A DNA stretch of 64,000 nt from Rhyacichthys aspro (GCA_036850595.1 CM072159.1:32198371-32262370), one strand, 5' to 3'; counted from the first letter of the stretch, positions 49,301-60,506 are shown. Numbers and translations: made by a program. Notes: a model not told the origin generated them from the letters alone.

Positions 49301-49836
49301 CAATCAAATGAAGAATACATTAACAGTAACGCCCCATGTGACACATATGTGACATTGCACATTTTTGACAGTAGGGGGCAGTATTTATGAAAAGTGTTAT
49401 CTAATAAAATATTATCTATTTGGTTGATTTAGTCTGGTTTTATCCTCCATTTTTTTACTTGAAGAGTTCATGAAGAGGTGAGACATACGTAACGTTACAG
49501 ATCTCTGACACTAGGGGGCGGTATTTTGAAACAAAATGACAGAAATGTGTTCTTTAGGGTCTGTTTAGGTCATGAGACTCTGACTAATAACACTTTTCTT
49601 TTCAAAGTAAATGCGTTGGAATAAATCCTTCTAAGTCCACGATGCATGAACAGGATTTAGTTCAAATATTTACCATTGTTTCCACTTTTATTTTGGTTTT
49701 CCAGGTGTTTGGATACCTGAACATGTTCGTGTGGGCCGGTAACGCCTGGTTCGTTTACAAAGAGACGCGCTGGCACTCTCAGAAATTCTCGTCGCAGCCT
49801 GGACCCGGACGGCAGCAGGTTCCCGCTCCCATTTAG
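43383..49836 (+). CDS. sypl1: synaptophysin-like protein 1, complete, 5 coding exons, 239 aa
   Basis: Four-span MARVEL-domain vesicle protein of the synaptophysin family. Exons: 43383-43454, 46318-46436, 46514-46718, 47955-48146, 49705-49836 (720 nt including stop), all GT-AG with phases kept. The N-terminal LNLSPLKEPLGFVKVVEW is the family signature (human SYPL1 LNPLKEPLGFIKVLEW). Membrane segments lie near residues 20-37, 96-119, 134-156 and 198-216; AWAKGL and WAGNAWFVYKET are typical. Sequons in the first lumenal loop are Asn52 (NET), Asn74 (NSS) and Asn79 (NRS), with Asn193 (NFS) in the second. The start is chosen at the double ATG giving MMTGFRLN, matching the short human MSGFQIN isoform. 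An in-frame ATG at 43272 would add 37 residues without visible homology. The cytoplasmic tail is short and Gly/Pro/Gln-rich. The sypl2 paralogue is less likely given adjacency to nampt. It lies 5.5 kb downstream of nampt on the same strand. Confidence 0.93.
44525..45074 (-). repeat. TTAA-bounded interspersed repeat, copy 5
   Basis: Runs from TTAGCTCCACTTCCG to GGACAGTCTGTTAA at 45071-45074. The GGAGCGCTCC palindrome is lost here (GTCGACCAATGGGAGGTTTT). In sypl1 intron 1. Confidence 0.9.
46846..47285. repeat. long inverted repeat (foldback/MITE-like) in sypl1 intron 3
   Basis: Arm 46846-46990 is the imperfect reverse complement of arm 47126-47285. Landmarks are GTGTGAACTGATTACAG versus CTATAATCAGTTCACAC, and GGCTGGGACACAGGAA versus TTCCTGTGTCCCAGCC. 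The spacer of about 135 bp has another CAGCTGGGACACAC. No reading frame. Probably a non-autonomous DNA transposon; family not identified. Confidence 0.75.
47384..47530. mobile_element. SINE-like fish repeat fragment
   Basis: TTCAATTTAATTTTATTTCT ATAGCGC followed by CACAA and later CCTTAGAGCCTCCATCAGGG TCAGAGG. Near-identical phrases recur at 52378-52560, showing a shared dispersed element. Confidence 0.55.
47755..47905 (+). repeat. fragment related to the diverged TTAA-type repeat at 13430
   Basis: GTAATCTCCTAAAGTTTATT GTAACAGGAATCATCTGA and GAGACCTTAAGACGTGATCT match 13450-13515 closely. Then it jumps to the AACAGCTCAAAAAAGAC part, so it is internally deleted. It ends about 50 bp before sypl1 exon 4. 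Confidence 0.65.
48358..48500. repeat. (TTTTA)n / (TTTA)n microsatellite
   Basis: About 140 bp of TTTTA pentamers with TTTA interruptions, decaying into poly-T. In sypl1 intron 4. Confidence 0.95.
48737..49303. repeat. 21-bp minisatellite, about 27 copies, no Tc1 ends visible
   Basis: Same family as the Tc1-embedded arrays but flanked by unrelated sequence (TTATTTAACTAACTTTAACC at left, CAAATCAATCAAATGAAGAA at right). A block with CTTCTCAGGTCCACCTAAAA recurs at about 250 and 190 bp, giving a higher-order pattern. sypl1 intron 4. Confidence 0.93.
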
Positions 49837-51353
49837 GAAAAAACAAAGAAGAAGACAGGTGTAATTGTGCAGCCGCTAATGAAGGCTCCGAAGATGAATA
49901 ATCAGCCGAAAGGTCGATGTAAAAGTTAGCGTTGTATCGGACTGGGGACTGGATTTTATATTATTCCTCAGTAAACTCATAGAATAAATGAGATTTGCAG
50001 ACTCAAGGTTATCAGGGTTAGTCTTATACTTTATATTTTAACATTATCATATCCATTAAAGCAGCAGCCTGGGGTTTCAATGTGCCTTTGTTACACTTTT
50101 CTATCCTTTTGATACAGATACAAATGCACAGTGTTACAGTTTGTGCATCTTATATTATTTTTACGTCTGTGGTTTGGACTATTGACTGAATTCATTATGT
50201 TTCTGAATGTACAGGCACAAAAACTGCTATAAAATCATCATCATATATATATTTTTTCTGCATAAATCTCTTAAACCATTTCTCCTACTGTTTTTATAAC
50301 ATATAAAAATACTACTGCAATTAAATCAGTGTAAATAATGACTGTTCATGACAAAAAAAAAATCTAATTTGTTGTGTTTTTTCATTAATAACAGTGACAT
50401 CATGTATTCAAACTAGAATTTAAAGGGTAAAATCCTGGAAATTATGGAATATTTGGTCATTTAAAGCTGAAATTAAGTGGTTAAAGGGATTTATGCAAAA
50501 AAAAAAAAAAACATAAAAAATTGTTATATGATGATTTTATAGCAGTTTTTTTACATATCCAGTTTTGTCATTGAGGGTACTTAGTGGTTTATATTAAGAG
50601 AGAGGTAAACAGGTTAAAAAAAAAACAAAAAAATAAATAAATATTCTGCAGAAATTCATTCCAAAATGATCACAAAATCAAAATAAAAATTGTACAAAAA
50701 TTGCCTGAGGATTAAAATACAATTACATTCATTGTAATTTATTCACAATGTTTGAATTAAACATTTATTTTTTTGATATTTTACACGTTTTGTTGTGAGT
50801 GCATGTTTTGAATCCACACACCACTTCCCTCTAGTGGCAGTGGCAGGTATTGCTTTAATTCACACACCCCATAATAAAAAAAATAAAGTCAGATAATTTT
50901 AGAAGTTCATAAAAACACCGACAATGTGAATCCATCATTTTTACATCAAGATTTATACAAAGCCTTTTTGATAAACAGCCGAATATAAAGTTGGGAGTCA
51001 GTCATTTATCAGTTTTCATGAAAGTATTCACTGTGTGGGTTCAGCCAGAGTTTAGAGACCAGTTTAGGAGACGTCTTTAAATCTGTGAATGTTCTGTTTT
51101 CATGTATTGTAAACATTTTAAAAGCCAAAGGAGCATTTTCTGTCGTTATATTTTAGTTTATCACAACCAGAAAGAGCGGGTTTTGAGTCTTTTTTGTTGT
51201 TTGACGGATGTTTGTGACGATGATGTTCAGGACAAAGTGAAATGTACAGTGTGTTGTGTTGAACCCGATGTGCCTCTGCTTTATTTTTGTCACTGATTCC
51301 TTCTCATCTAAATGTAACCTGCAGAATATACATCGCCTTTGTTTTTCAATAAA
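49837..51353 (+). terminator. sypl1: sypl1 3' UTR with likely polyadenylation signal
   Basis: AT-rich sequence following the sypl1 stop. AATAAA at 51348-51353, preceded by T-rich sequence, is the best candidate poly(A) signal. An earlier AATAAA at 49984-49989 could serve a short form. The 3' end is inferred, not observed. Confidence 0.4.
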
Positions 51354-51759
51354 ATAATCTTGATCTGATTTATCTCTTATACGTCATTAACACAAAAACC
51401 CTTTAAGATTAATAATGTTCCCTGTTGTTTTCCTGTTGAAGTCACTGGAGTTTTATTTATCAAGTTTATGAAGCTTTTTCCTTTTTGTTCTGTAATTTAA
51501 AAATGCATTAGTCATCTCAGTCCAGTGCAGGTCCTGTTTTCTTCCACAAGAGGTCAACGTAGAGCCACGTACATGACCCAAAGGCCACTCATTAAGTAAC
51601 TAAAGGCTTAGTTAAAGCCTCGGGGACTGCTGATTTTATTCGCTCTGATGTATTTTATTGGTGCTAGTCTGTAGATGAAAGCCACCTGTGGATTTTATTC
51701 TTACAGTAAAAGGCAATCACTTAAACTGTGACACATTCATTAAATATTACTTCATGGCT

Positions 51760-52321
51760 TTAACTTTTCTAGTTGTGAAAATGGTTTAAACCCAAATAGT
51801 TTATTGTAAAATCAATAATTTGTGGAAAAACAGTCTTTCTGATCCATCTACTGTTTATTCTAAGGGATTGTAATAGATGAGAACCTCTATTCAGGAACAG
51901 AAAACCTTGGTCGAAAAAGGAGCGCTCCCATTGGTCGACACTTGTCACATGACTTTCCAGGAAGTTTAATAGCTGCAGATAAAGTGTATTTTCAGCTGAA
52001 TATGTCTTTTAACAGAGAAACAGCTGAAAAAAGAAAAGCATCAACAGAGAAAAGGGAGGCAACGTAAAACACAGATAAATACTGTCAATTCAATCACGTA
52101 ATGTTTAACGAGGAGGAGATAATTGTCGTCCTGACGCTGAAGTCACAGCTAAGCTAACGCTAAACTCTAAACTTCAGTTTGGTCAAATGGATTAGTATTT
52201 TGGAGGAAAAACTGGTCTGGTTTTATTTTAATAAAAGAGAAGCAGGAGAGGTCTCTAGGCTGATTTTGGAGGAGAGTCTGAGACAGGGACAAGAAAAGAA
52301 AACCAGGGACTGGAGCTTTAA
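51760..52321 (+). repeat. TTAA-bounded interspersed repeat, copy 6
   Basis: Nearly complete copy: CTAGTTGTGAAAATGG at left through CAGGGACTGGAGCTTTAA at the right. Lies between sypl1 and atxn7l1. Confidence 0.9.
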
Positions 52322-52377
52322 TACCTCTTTTATTTTGTGCTGCATAGATGCAAATAGACTCTTATAGACAAGATGAG

Positions 52378-52560
52378 GCATTTATTTTTGTTTAACCCAA
52401 TATCACAACAACAGCTGCCTCAGAGGACATCCCTCTGTCCTTAGAACCTCCATCAGGATCAGAGGAAAGAGTAAAAAACCCAGAGAAACCTCAGAAAGAA
52501 CCACAGAAGGAGGATCCAGTCCCAGGACGGACAGAGGGACAGAAGAAAACAACATAGAAA
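52378..52560. mobile_element. SINE-like fish repeat fragment
   Basis: Shares AACCCAATATCACAACAACA and CCTTAGAACCTCCATCAGGA TCAGAGGAAA with 47384-47530. Continues into CAGAAAGAACCACAGAAGG. Upstream of atxn7l1. Confidence 0.55.
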
Positions 52561-52789
52561 TACACATAATATATAAACCAGTACAAACAGACAGTAGATT
52601 AGAGCTAATAATTTTCTATAGGTCATGTAGGTTGGCTGTTTAAATAATCCATTAATGCTATTACATTCATAATTCAAATTGGATGACAGCACTTCTGCTT
52701 ATCCTTTAGAAAACACGAGGCACATTACTGAAATAATATTATATTTATAGACACATATTCTGCATAATTACACTGAAATCTAATTGGTT

Positions 52790-52990
52790 TGAGCCCGGCA
52801 TCTCTCTCTGAACTTTTGAACTCGCCTGGTGCCCCTGTTTTAGCTGCTCAACCTGTCAACGCTCCGGAAAAAGCCGAACAGCTCCGAGTGTTTCCGAGAG
52901 CGACGTCAGCTGCATATCTCGTTCTTTCGTTTTCGTGCGAAGGAGAGAGAGGAAAAACGGCTCACGGCAAAGCAACAAGAAGGAAGAGCA
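52790..52990 (+). promoter_or_regulatory. atxn7l1: atxn7l1 promoter / 5' UTR, start of CpG island
   Basis: GC- and CpG-rich sequence immediately before the MATLTRQIPSP start. The CpG-rich character continues through exon 1 and intron 1 to about 53460, typical of a vertebrate housekeeping promoter. No TATA box was seen. Confidence 0.5.
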
Positions 52991-55858
52991 ATGGCGACAC
53001 TGACTCGCCAAATACCAAGTCCGGATCGCTTCCTTTGCCAGCCTTGGTCTTCCTTCGTGCGCGCGGCTCAGTTCTCTTTCATTGACAGTAAGTTCGCGCG
53101 GCCGTGGCGTTGTTGTTTTCGCGGATAAAGTGTGAGGGAAGTGCGTGGTGAACTGTGTGTGATTGAGTTGAGTGAGCTCCTCCACCGTGCAGCAGGGTCT
53201 GTCAAAGCGCAGCAAACTATCTGTCAAAAAATACTACGCGCAAATGCAATATTAATAGTGTGGTTTGACGCTCGTGCATGCGCGCGTGTGCAGTGTGTGC
53301 AGTGCGGACTTTGCGCATTTGGCTCGTGCCGTAATGACCCCGTCCGCTGTCCAGCTGTAAGTTTGTTAGCTTTGACAGCTCCACTTGGTTTTGGAGCGGA
53401 GGAAGGCGTTAGCTGCTAATGCTAACCCCGGAGCAGCATGGCTCCTGCGCGCGTGGCCCCAAAGTTTGTTGTGAAAGCCGTGTTGTGTTTTTGGAAGTGG
53501 CTCATTTGTGTTTGCACTTTTAGACTCGTCCGTGGACAGCAGCGACACACAGCCTTCCTGCTTCAATCAAGCCCTGAAGCTCGGTATAAAAGGTAAGAGA
53601 GTTGGAAACGTCACGGGCTGTCACCTGGTTTGTTTTTGTGTTGAGCACGAGGACCATCCCAAAAGGGCCCACATTTCTATATTCCTCTATGTATTTATTT
53701 ATTTATTTATTTATGATTAGAACCCCCATTAGCTACTCTTCCCTGGAGCCTTCTTTTAAAACATATTCTACAAAAACCATCGTAAAAATACAAAAAATAT
53801 ATCCAAATAAATGACAAATATAGATCAAATACATTTGAATAAAAGTAAAATCCCTGCAAAAGAAGTTAGAAAATGCAATATATATTTTCATGACAATGTA
53901 AAGATAAAACATTACAAACCATACATTTAATTAATAGATAATTTACCTTTATTTACCTTTTTAATTGCTTTTTAAAAATGACTTGAAGATAATGGCAAAG
54001 ACTTCTATTTGTTCATTGCTCTGAAAACAAAAGAGCAGTTGAGAAAGTTAGGATGTTATGTCCAGAGGCTAATGTCAGTTGTTCTTAAATTGTCTGAACA
54101 AACAGTAGATTTTTAAGTTTTAATATTTTCCAGGTTGATAATAATACAGTTCACTAACTTGTAGCCAGCCCAGATCTATCCTGGTTCTATATGAATACTA
54201 CACACTCTAATGCTCATACAGAAGCCTACAGTATATTTGTACCAAGCTTATTTAATTATTATTACTGTATTTGCATTAAAATACTGTCTAATTATCTCCC
54301 TGTATCAAAAAAATGACAGGTATTTTCTTTGTTTACACATGCACAGAATTTTCCTTTAAATAAATAAATAATCCTTAATATTACATTACAGAGTCACATT
54401 TTACAGTATCTCCTAAAGCAGCATCATGAGCATTAATTCAAGATTAAATTAAAAGTGACAACTCTTAATATATTGTATGTATTGAATTTGGATAAAATGT
54501 GTGTGTTTATTTATATTAAAATGAATCTGAGGCTAATAAAGATTTTCAGGCTTCATGTTTTGAGGTAAGAATGTAACATAATGTGACTTTACAAATATCT
54601 GCTAGAATCACTATTAATAGAGATCTGAATGATCCCTAAATCTAGTTTGGAGGACACATTAATATCCAACAAATTCACTAAAAGAAGGGAGCTTTTAGCA
54701 AATCTTTTACGCAGTAAACACCATTTATTTTCTATATTTGCTTATTATTTGGTGATGTTCAAGCTCCAGTCCCTGGTTTTCTTTTTTTGTCCCTGTCTCA
54801 GACTCCACTCTCCTCCAAAATCAGTCTAGGGACCTCTCCTGCTTCTCTTTTATTAAAAAATAAAACCAGAAAATACTAATCCATTTGACCAAACTGAAGT
54901 TTAGAGTTTAGCGTTAGCTTAGCTGTGACTTCAGCGTCAGGACGACAATTATCTCCTCCTCGTTAAACATTACGTGATTGAATTGACAGTATTTATCTGT
55001 GTTTTACGTTGTCTCCCTTTTCTCTGTTGATGCTTTTCTTTTTTCAGCTGTTTCTCTGTTAAAAGACATATTCAGCTGAAAATACACTTTATCTGCAGCT
55101 ATTAAACTTCCTGGAACGTCATGTGACAAGTGTCGACCAATGGGAGCGCTCCAAGGTTTTCTGTTCCTGAATAGAGGTTCTCATCTCTTACAATCCCTTA
55201 GAATAAACAGTAGATGGATCATAAAGACAAATTATTACTTTTTTAATAAACTATTTGGGTTTAAACCATTTTCACAACTAGAAGAAGAAAAAAATCCGGT
55301 TCAGTCTGTTTAAATCTATTGGGTTATATTGATTCTCACTTCATTTTTTAGTAACAGAAACTACTCTTCTGTCGTCTTATGGAAAGTGGATGAGTGAAGG
55401 CGGAGAAACGGGAGCTAATTGTGATTTTCTGCAGTTGTGTAACGGTGATAAAGTATGTCACCGGTTTGATGTGTGGCCTGTATTATCGTGGGCAGCCATC
55501 GGAGTCGGTCAAGGTTCATTGTGGTTAATCTGTGGACTATATAATGTATTTGAGCGGGCGGTGTACAGGGGGTACCTCCATCATCCCCAGCAGCCCCTCG
55601 GGGACAGTGCCAAAGGAGTTCCTCTACACCTCACTGAGTATAAATACCCTCAGGAACTGGCAGTAATACCCCTAAGTCATTCCAAACTCTGAATGCACGT
55701 ACACACAGAGCCGGGGAAAGTCTTCTCACTTGCACTGGTTAAATACCAGCCCCTCCCACACTCTCACTCTCACATGCTCCATCTTCCTCTCAGAGCCAGA
55801 CTGAAGCGCTGTTTCCAGAAACGCTGATCTGTTGGCAACACGACACTCGAGTGACACT

Positions 55859-55895
<37 letters not shown>

Positions 55896-58800
55896 GCCTT
55901 ACAAACACAGCTAAACATGTTTTAAATCAGGGGTATCCAAACTTTTTACAACGAGGGCCACATTAGATGAGAGGAAAATTTACAAGGATATAGCCGATAG
56001 CGTCTTCTGATTTCATTCATGTTCCACAAGTACATTTTAAACAAATCTGAACATGTTTTAGATGGATTTGAACAGGTTTTTGGTAGATTTAGACATGTTT
56101 CAGTTGGTTTGAGCAGGTTTTAGTTGGATTTAAACAGGTTTTAGTTGGATTAAAACAGGTTTTCATTGGATTTGAACAGGTTTTTGTTGGGTTTGAACTG
56201 GTTTTAGTTGGATTTGAACAGGTTTTAGTTGGATTTGAACAGTTTTTTGTTGGATTTGAACAGGTTTTAGATGGATTTGAACTGGTTTTAGATGGATTTG
56301 AACAGTTTTTGTTGGATTTGAACAGGTTTTTGTTGGATTTGAACTGGTTTTAGATGGATTTGAACTGGTTTTAGATGGATTTGAACTGGTTTTAGATGGA
56401 TTTGAACAGTTTTTTGTTGGGTTTGAACAGGTTTTAGATGGATTTGAACAGGTTTTAGATGGATTTGAACAGGTTTTTTGGATTTGAACATGTTTTAGAT
56501 GGATTTGAACTGGTTTTAGATGGATTTGAACAGTTTTTTTTGGGGTTTGAACAGGTTTTAGATGGATTTGAACAGGTAATTTTTGGATTTGAACAGGTTT
56601 TAGATGGATTTGAACTGGTTTTAGATGGATTTGAACAGTTTTTTGTTGGGTTTGAACAGGTTTTAGATGGATTTGAACTGGTTTTAGATGGATTTGAACA
56701 GTTTTTTTTGGGGTTTGAACAGGTTTTAGATGGATTTGAACAGGTTTTTTTGGATTTGAACAGGTTTTAGATGGATTTTAACCTGTATAATAATGCTGTG
56801 TGCCATTGCTGCTGCTCTTGGGGCCATTAACAATAATTTTTATCAATGAAGCTAAGGGCCGTATTAAATCTCACCCTGTTCCAGCCTTTGACATGTCTCT
56901 TTTAAACACTCCATTGTAATATTTGTACCAGAAAGGTGTGTGATTCACTGCACGTTCCACTTGACACTCGATACTCTTATTTGTTTGCGCCGAGGGCAGT
57001 TTGGCAGTAATTGGCGACTGGAGCAGGACGTGATTACTATCCATGTCTTTCACACAAACGAGCGAGTAGATGATGACAACCAGCAGCAACTTACTTTGGC
57101 TGAACTGACATCCACTGTCGTCATCTTTCTGGAAATAGACGCTGGACTAATGCTGTACTGTAGCCGTGAATATATTTTACTGTGTTCTGTCATTTAAAGA
57201 AAGCAGCTGGAAAATGATATGTTCCTGTTACTAAAGTTTAACAGGAAACACAAAGAAAGGGTTTTGATTGTTCCATCTTTAGGCAAATAATGTTTTGCAT
57301 GTGTCTCTCAGTCTCTTGGATAAAAAGTGGTCTCTTTCTCTTTGTAACATAAACTCTTTATTATTTATTATTAGTGCAATAAGGAATATATGTAAATTCA
57401 TTATTAATAAGAATTGTTGCCTGTGAGTTTGTGTTTTCAGTGTCACTATTGATGGATAATTATTCACAGATTTACTACATTGAAGCTTTCTGTGATGTTT
57501 GTGGTTTTTAAACAGTCTGTAGCTGATATAGTTGGTGATAAAATAGTTTAAACCGAAATAGATTACTGTAAAATCAATAATTTGTGTAAAAACAGTCTTT
57601 CTGATCCATCTAGTGTTTATTCTAAAGGATTGTAACAGATGAGAACCTCTATTCAGGAACAGAAAACCTTGCTCGAAAAAGGAGCGCTCCCATTGGTCGA
57701 CATTTGTCACATGACGTTCCAGGAAGTTTAATAGCTGCAGATAAAGTGTATTTTCAGCTGAATATGTCTTTTAACAGAGAAACAGCTGAAAAAAGAAAAG
57801 CATCAACAGAGAAAAGGGAGACAACGTAAAACACAGATAAATACTGTCAATTCAATCACGTAATGTTTAACGAGGAGGAGATAATTGTCGTCCTGACGCT
57901 GAAGTCACAGCTAAGCTAACGCTAAACTCTAAACTTCAGTTTGGTCAAATGGATTAGTATTTTGTGGTTTTATTTTTTAATAAAAGAGAAGCAGGAGAGG
58001 TCCCTAGGCTGCTGAGTCTGAGACAGCAACCAAAAAAGAAAATCAGGGAGTGGAGCTTTAACAGTAATCAACCAGTAATAAAATGGGAGTGATGTGAAAA
58101 AAAGGGGGTGTCACAAAGAAAAACACACATTTTTTCCATTAGATACTTTTTAAACTTTAGTAGAAGAGACTAGTTGTCTGTTGAGGTCTGAATGTGTAGC
58201 CTGCTTGTTTATTTGAAGCACTTTGAGGAGTGATAGTTTCCCTTGTAACCTTGACTGTGCTGCTGCCTAAGTGCCGGTAAGCTTGTTTATTCACTCTGCA
58301 GTATCTGGTGTAAATCCAGATAAAACAGTGTGGACAGTTAAAGCAGCCTCTGAACTGTCCCACCGACTGATCCTCATTCTCTCGTTTCATTATGTTTCTG
58401 TGTGTTGGTTACCACTGCTGCGTTGCACTCTTTTTTTTTTCTTATTCCAAGTTGCTCTCTTTCAAACTAACCCTGTTGCTTTCTCTCTGCACCAATGAGA
58501 AGCTGATTTACTGTCTCCAAATGTAATGAGCGTCCAATGACGGATTGTTTTAGTCGCTGCAAACATGCTTATTCACGAAAAGACTGATGACTGCGTAGTT
58601 CTCTTTGGGGCCTGTCAGTCATTTGGCAGACGAGAGGCAGTTGAGAAACACACAGACACACACTATTAGGCTGCACACTTAGTTTGCATTTGCTTTGGCA
58701 GATACAGAGGAAATTGCTTTCTTACTTTTTTCAGTACTCCCACGAAAGCCCTTCCCCCTCAGTGTAAGCCCAAAAGATGTCATTAGCTACAAAATAGGCT

Positions 58801-60301
58801 TACTTCTTCCCATCGTATCTCAAACAGGGTTAATATTTGTCAGTCCACACTAAATATTCCAGTTTCCTTTGTAAACAATGGCAGGAAAAAGCAAATTGTG
58901 ATGGTGAAAACCAAAGAGAGTTACCTAAACCTTCCAGAGTGTTTAGTGAGTTATCCATCCAGAAACAAACCAGCCACACCTTTTCCAGTTGCTTGTATTT
59001 AAACTGACTTTAGTCTTGTTTAACGCCGTCTCTGTCTCGACCTCTTTATTTATTTGTCTTTGACTTCGTTTGTAAGTAATGGACGAGGCCTGACCTTTTA
59101 CCGCACACACACACTATGAACATATGTCGTAACGAGCTGTAGGTTGACCTTGAGCGACCCACACACACTCAACAGACTCGATGCATCTCTGCCTGTCTCC
59201 TTGGCGCTCCAGATGACTGGAAGCAGGCCAGTAATGTGAGGTCGGGCTGACACGCACCCATACGCTGACACCCACACTCTCCGCCACTTCCCCTCCGAGC
59301 AGCACAAACACGTCTCCATCTTAAGCCCCGTGTTAATAAGTGCTGTAATTTCTGTCAGCAGCGCGTGTTTGGAAACAGGAAGATTAAGTTCCTAAAGCTT
59401 AGCCCCGGGAGATAATAGCTGTTTTCCACTGGACATTTTGTTTTGCTCAATATATGTATTAATCTTTGTATTTGAGTGGGTTGGGGCTTTGCATGCAGTC
59501 ACTGTATTCTCTATTATAGCCACTAGCCATGCTAATGCTAGTCCATCTGTTTATACGCTGTCCTGCCTTTACATCACGAGCCTTCGAGAGAATTCATATT
59601 TCATACTCGTAGCTCTTTCCACCAGAGTAGCACGGGACAAAAATGAGTAGTTTTCAGGTTTAATTGTGTTCAGTGCTCTGAATAACATCACAATTAGGTT
59701 AGATATATGTCGTTTTTTACTTAATTTGCTTCCCACTGCAACATTTTATTATATTAACAAGCTCACATATCTCAAACACAGTTAATATTTGTCAGCCCTT
59801 TGTTTATAACTAAGTATTCCAGTTTCCTTTGTGAACAATTGTAGGAAAAAACAACTTGTGATGGTAAAAAAAACCAAGTGGAGTAACTTAAACCCACCAG
59901 CTGTTTGTATGTTTAGTTGTTTAGCTGTTTTTGATCCAGAAACAACCAGCCACACATTTTCCAGTTACTTGTTTTTGTGCAAACTTTGCTGTTATAGTCT
60001 CCTTTAAACCCATTACAGACGATCTACAATGACACACAAAAGTATTCAATAACGTGTGAATGCTAAAGGTTAATTGTGTGTATATATTGCAGGACTATCT
60101 TGAAGCTGTTGAAGAAAAGGATTATCTTCTATGTTGTTTTCTGCACGTGAGTGATTTCTTTGGCTAAGGCGTTGCTTCTTGTCTTATCTCGCTCAGATAT
60201 GCTCGTCTACAGCCAGGTCCCAGCTCTGGAGGATTTTTGTCTCGTTGTCTGCCATGTCTGCGATCAGGTGGTCACTCCTCAGGGCATCCTCAAACACTAT
60301 G
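52991..60301 (+). CDS. atxn7l1: ataxin-7-like protein 1, first three coding exons, continues off right edge
   Basis: Ataxin-7 family protein; ataxin-7 itself anchors the deubiquitinase module of the SAGA coactivator. Exons: 52991-53087, 53524-53592 and 60197-60301, with phases 1, 1 and 1 consistent. Exon 1 encodes MATLTRQIPSPDRFLCQPWS, parallel to human [20 protein letters not shown]. Exon 3 encodes DMLVYSQVPALEDFCLVVCH followed by VCDQVVTPQGILKHYG, the SCA7-type zinc finger (Cys74, Cys77, His89). Human ATXN7L1 has HCERRH where this protein has HYG/E, so the further ligand must come from the next exon. The exon 2 segment DSSDTQPSCFNQALKLGIK has little similarity to the human linker. Intron 2 is 6.6 kb and holds several repeats. 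The gene should continue past 64000; no further exon was recognised in 60302-64000. Assignment to atxn7l1 rather than atxn7 or atxn7l2 rests mostly on synteny with sypl1 and nampt. Confidence 0.85.
53690..53790. repeat. dispersed repeat fragment with (ATTT)n start
   Basis: TATTTATTTATTTATTTATG followed by ATTAGAACCCCCATTAGCTA CTCTTCCCTGGAGCC, a phrase common in fish interspersed repeats. atxn7l1 intron 2. The stretch 53800-54757 beyond it is AT-rich with nothing recognised. Confidence 0.5.
54758..55313 (-). repeat. TTAA-bounded interspersed repeat, copy 7
   Basis: Left end TTCAAGCTCCAGTCCCTGG (one change from TTAAAG), right end CAGTCTGTTTAA. Core GTCGACCAATGGGAGCGCTC intact. In atxn7l1 intron 2. 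Confidence 0.9.
55860..55891. repeat. (CA)n microsatellite
   Basis: Uninterrupted CA run of about 16 repeats in atxn7l1 intron 2. Confidence 0.95.
55929..56880 (+). mobile_element. possible hAT-like remnant around a 21-bp array
   Basis: Starts CAGGGGTATCCAAACTTTTT and ACGAGGGCCACATTAG, close to the 5' terminus of many hAT elements (CAGGGGTG...CCAAACT). After the array come GGGGCCATTAAC and AAGGGCCGTATTAAATC. A matching inverted right end was not found, so the assignment is tentative. Confidence 0.45.
56043..56780. repeat. 21-bp minisatellite, about 35 copies, opposite orientation
   Basis: Plus strand reads GTTTTAGATGGATTTGAACA, the reverse complement of the other arrays. Longer T-runs (CAGTTTTTTGTTGG) mark local variants. 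Stays open on the plus strand at 56459-56770 and on the minus strand at 56288-56491. atxn7l1 intron 2. Confidence 0.93.
57508..58061 (+). repeat. TTAA-bounded interspersed repeat, copy 8, both TTAA ends present
   Basis: TTAAACAGTCTGTAGC at left and GGGAGTGGAGCTTTAA at right, the best full-length copy (554 bp). Core AAAAAGGAGCGCTCCCATTG intact. In atxn7l1 intron 2. Confidence 0.92.
58819..59015 (+). repeat. direct repeat, copy 1 (partner 59769-59995)
   Basis: TCTCAAACAGGGTTAATATT TGTCAG, ATTCCAGTTTCCTTTGT and CAGCCACACCTTTTCCAGTT are all shared in order with 59769-59995 at roughly 80 percent identity by eye. atxn7l1 intron 2. Confidence 0.8.
59769..59995 (+). repeat. direct repeat, copy 2 (partner 58819-59015)
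   Basis: Same order of landmarks as copy 1 with small insertions, for example an extra TTTGTATGTTTAGTTG. Repeat type unknown. Confidence 0.8.
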
Positions 60302-60506
60302 GTAAGACTCGCACACAAACACAAACCCTGCAAGGCACCGTCTCACACACAAACCTCTGGGCACATACTGTACCCTCACACAAACCTCAGGCTTTCTCCA
60401 TTCATCAAACTGAACTGCAGGACCAACACGCTTGTGCAACACAGCCAGAGCCCCTTAAGATCAATGCAATCATCTCTATTCATCCCTGCACACTGCATCA
60501 TATCAT

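Noticed and set aside
55390..55692. 100-codon plus-strand open frame
   Set aside because: No recognisable homology or domain, inside atxn7l1 intron 2, no convincing splice partners; treated as chance.
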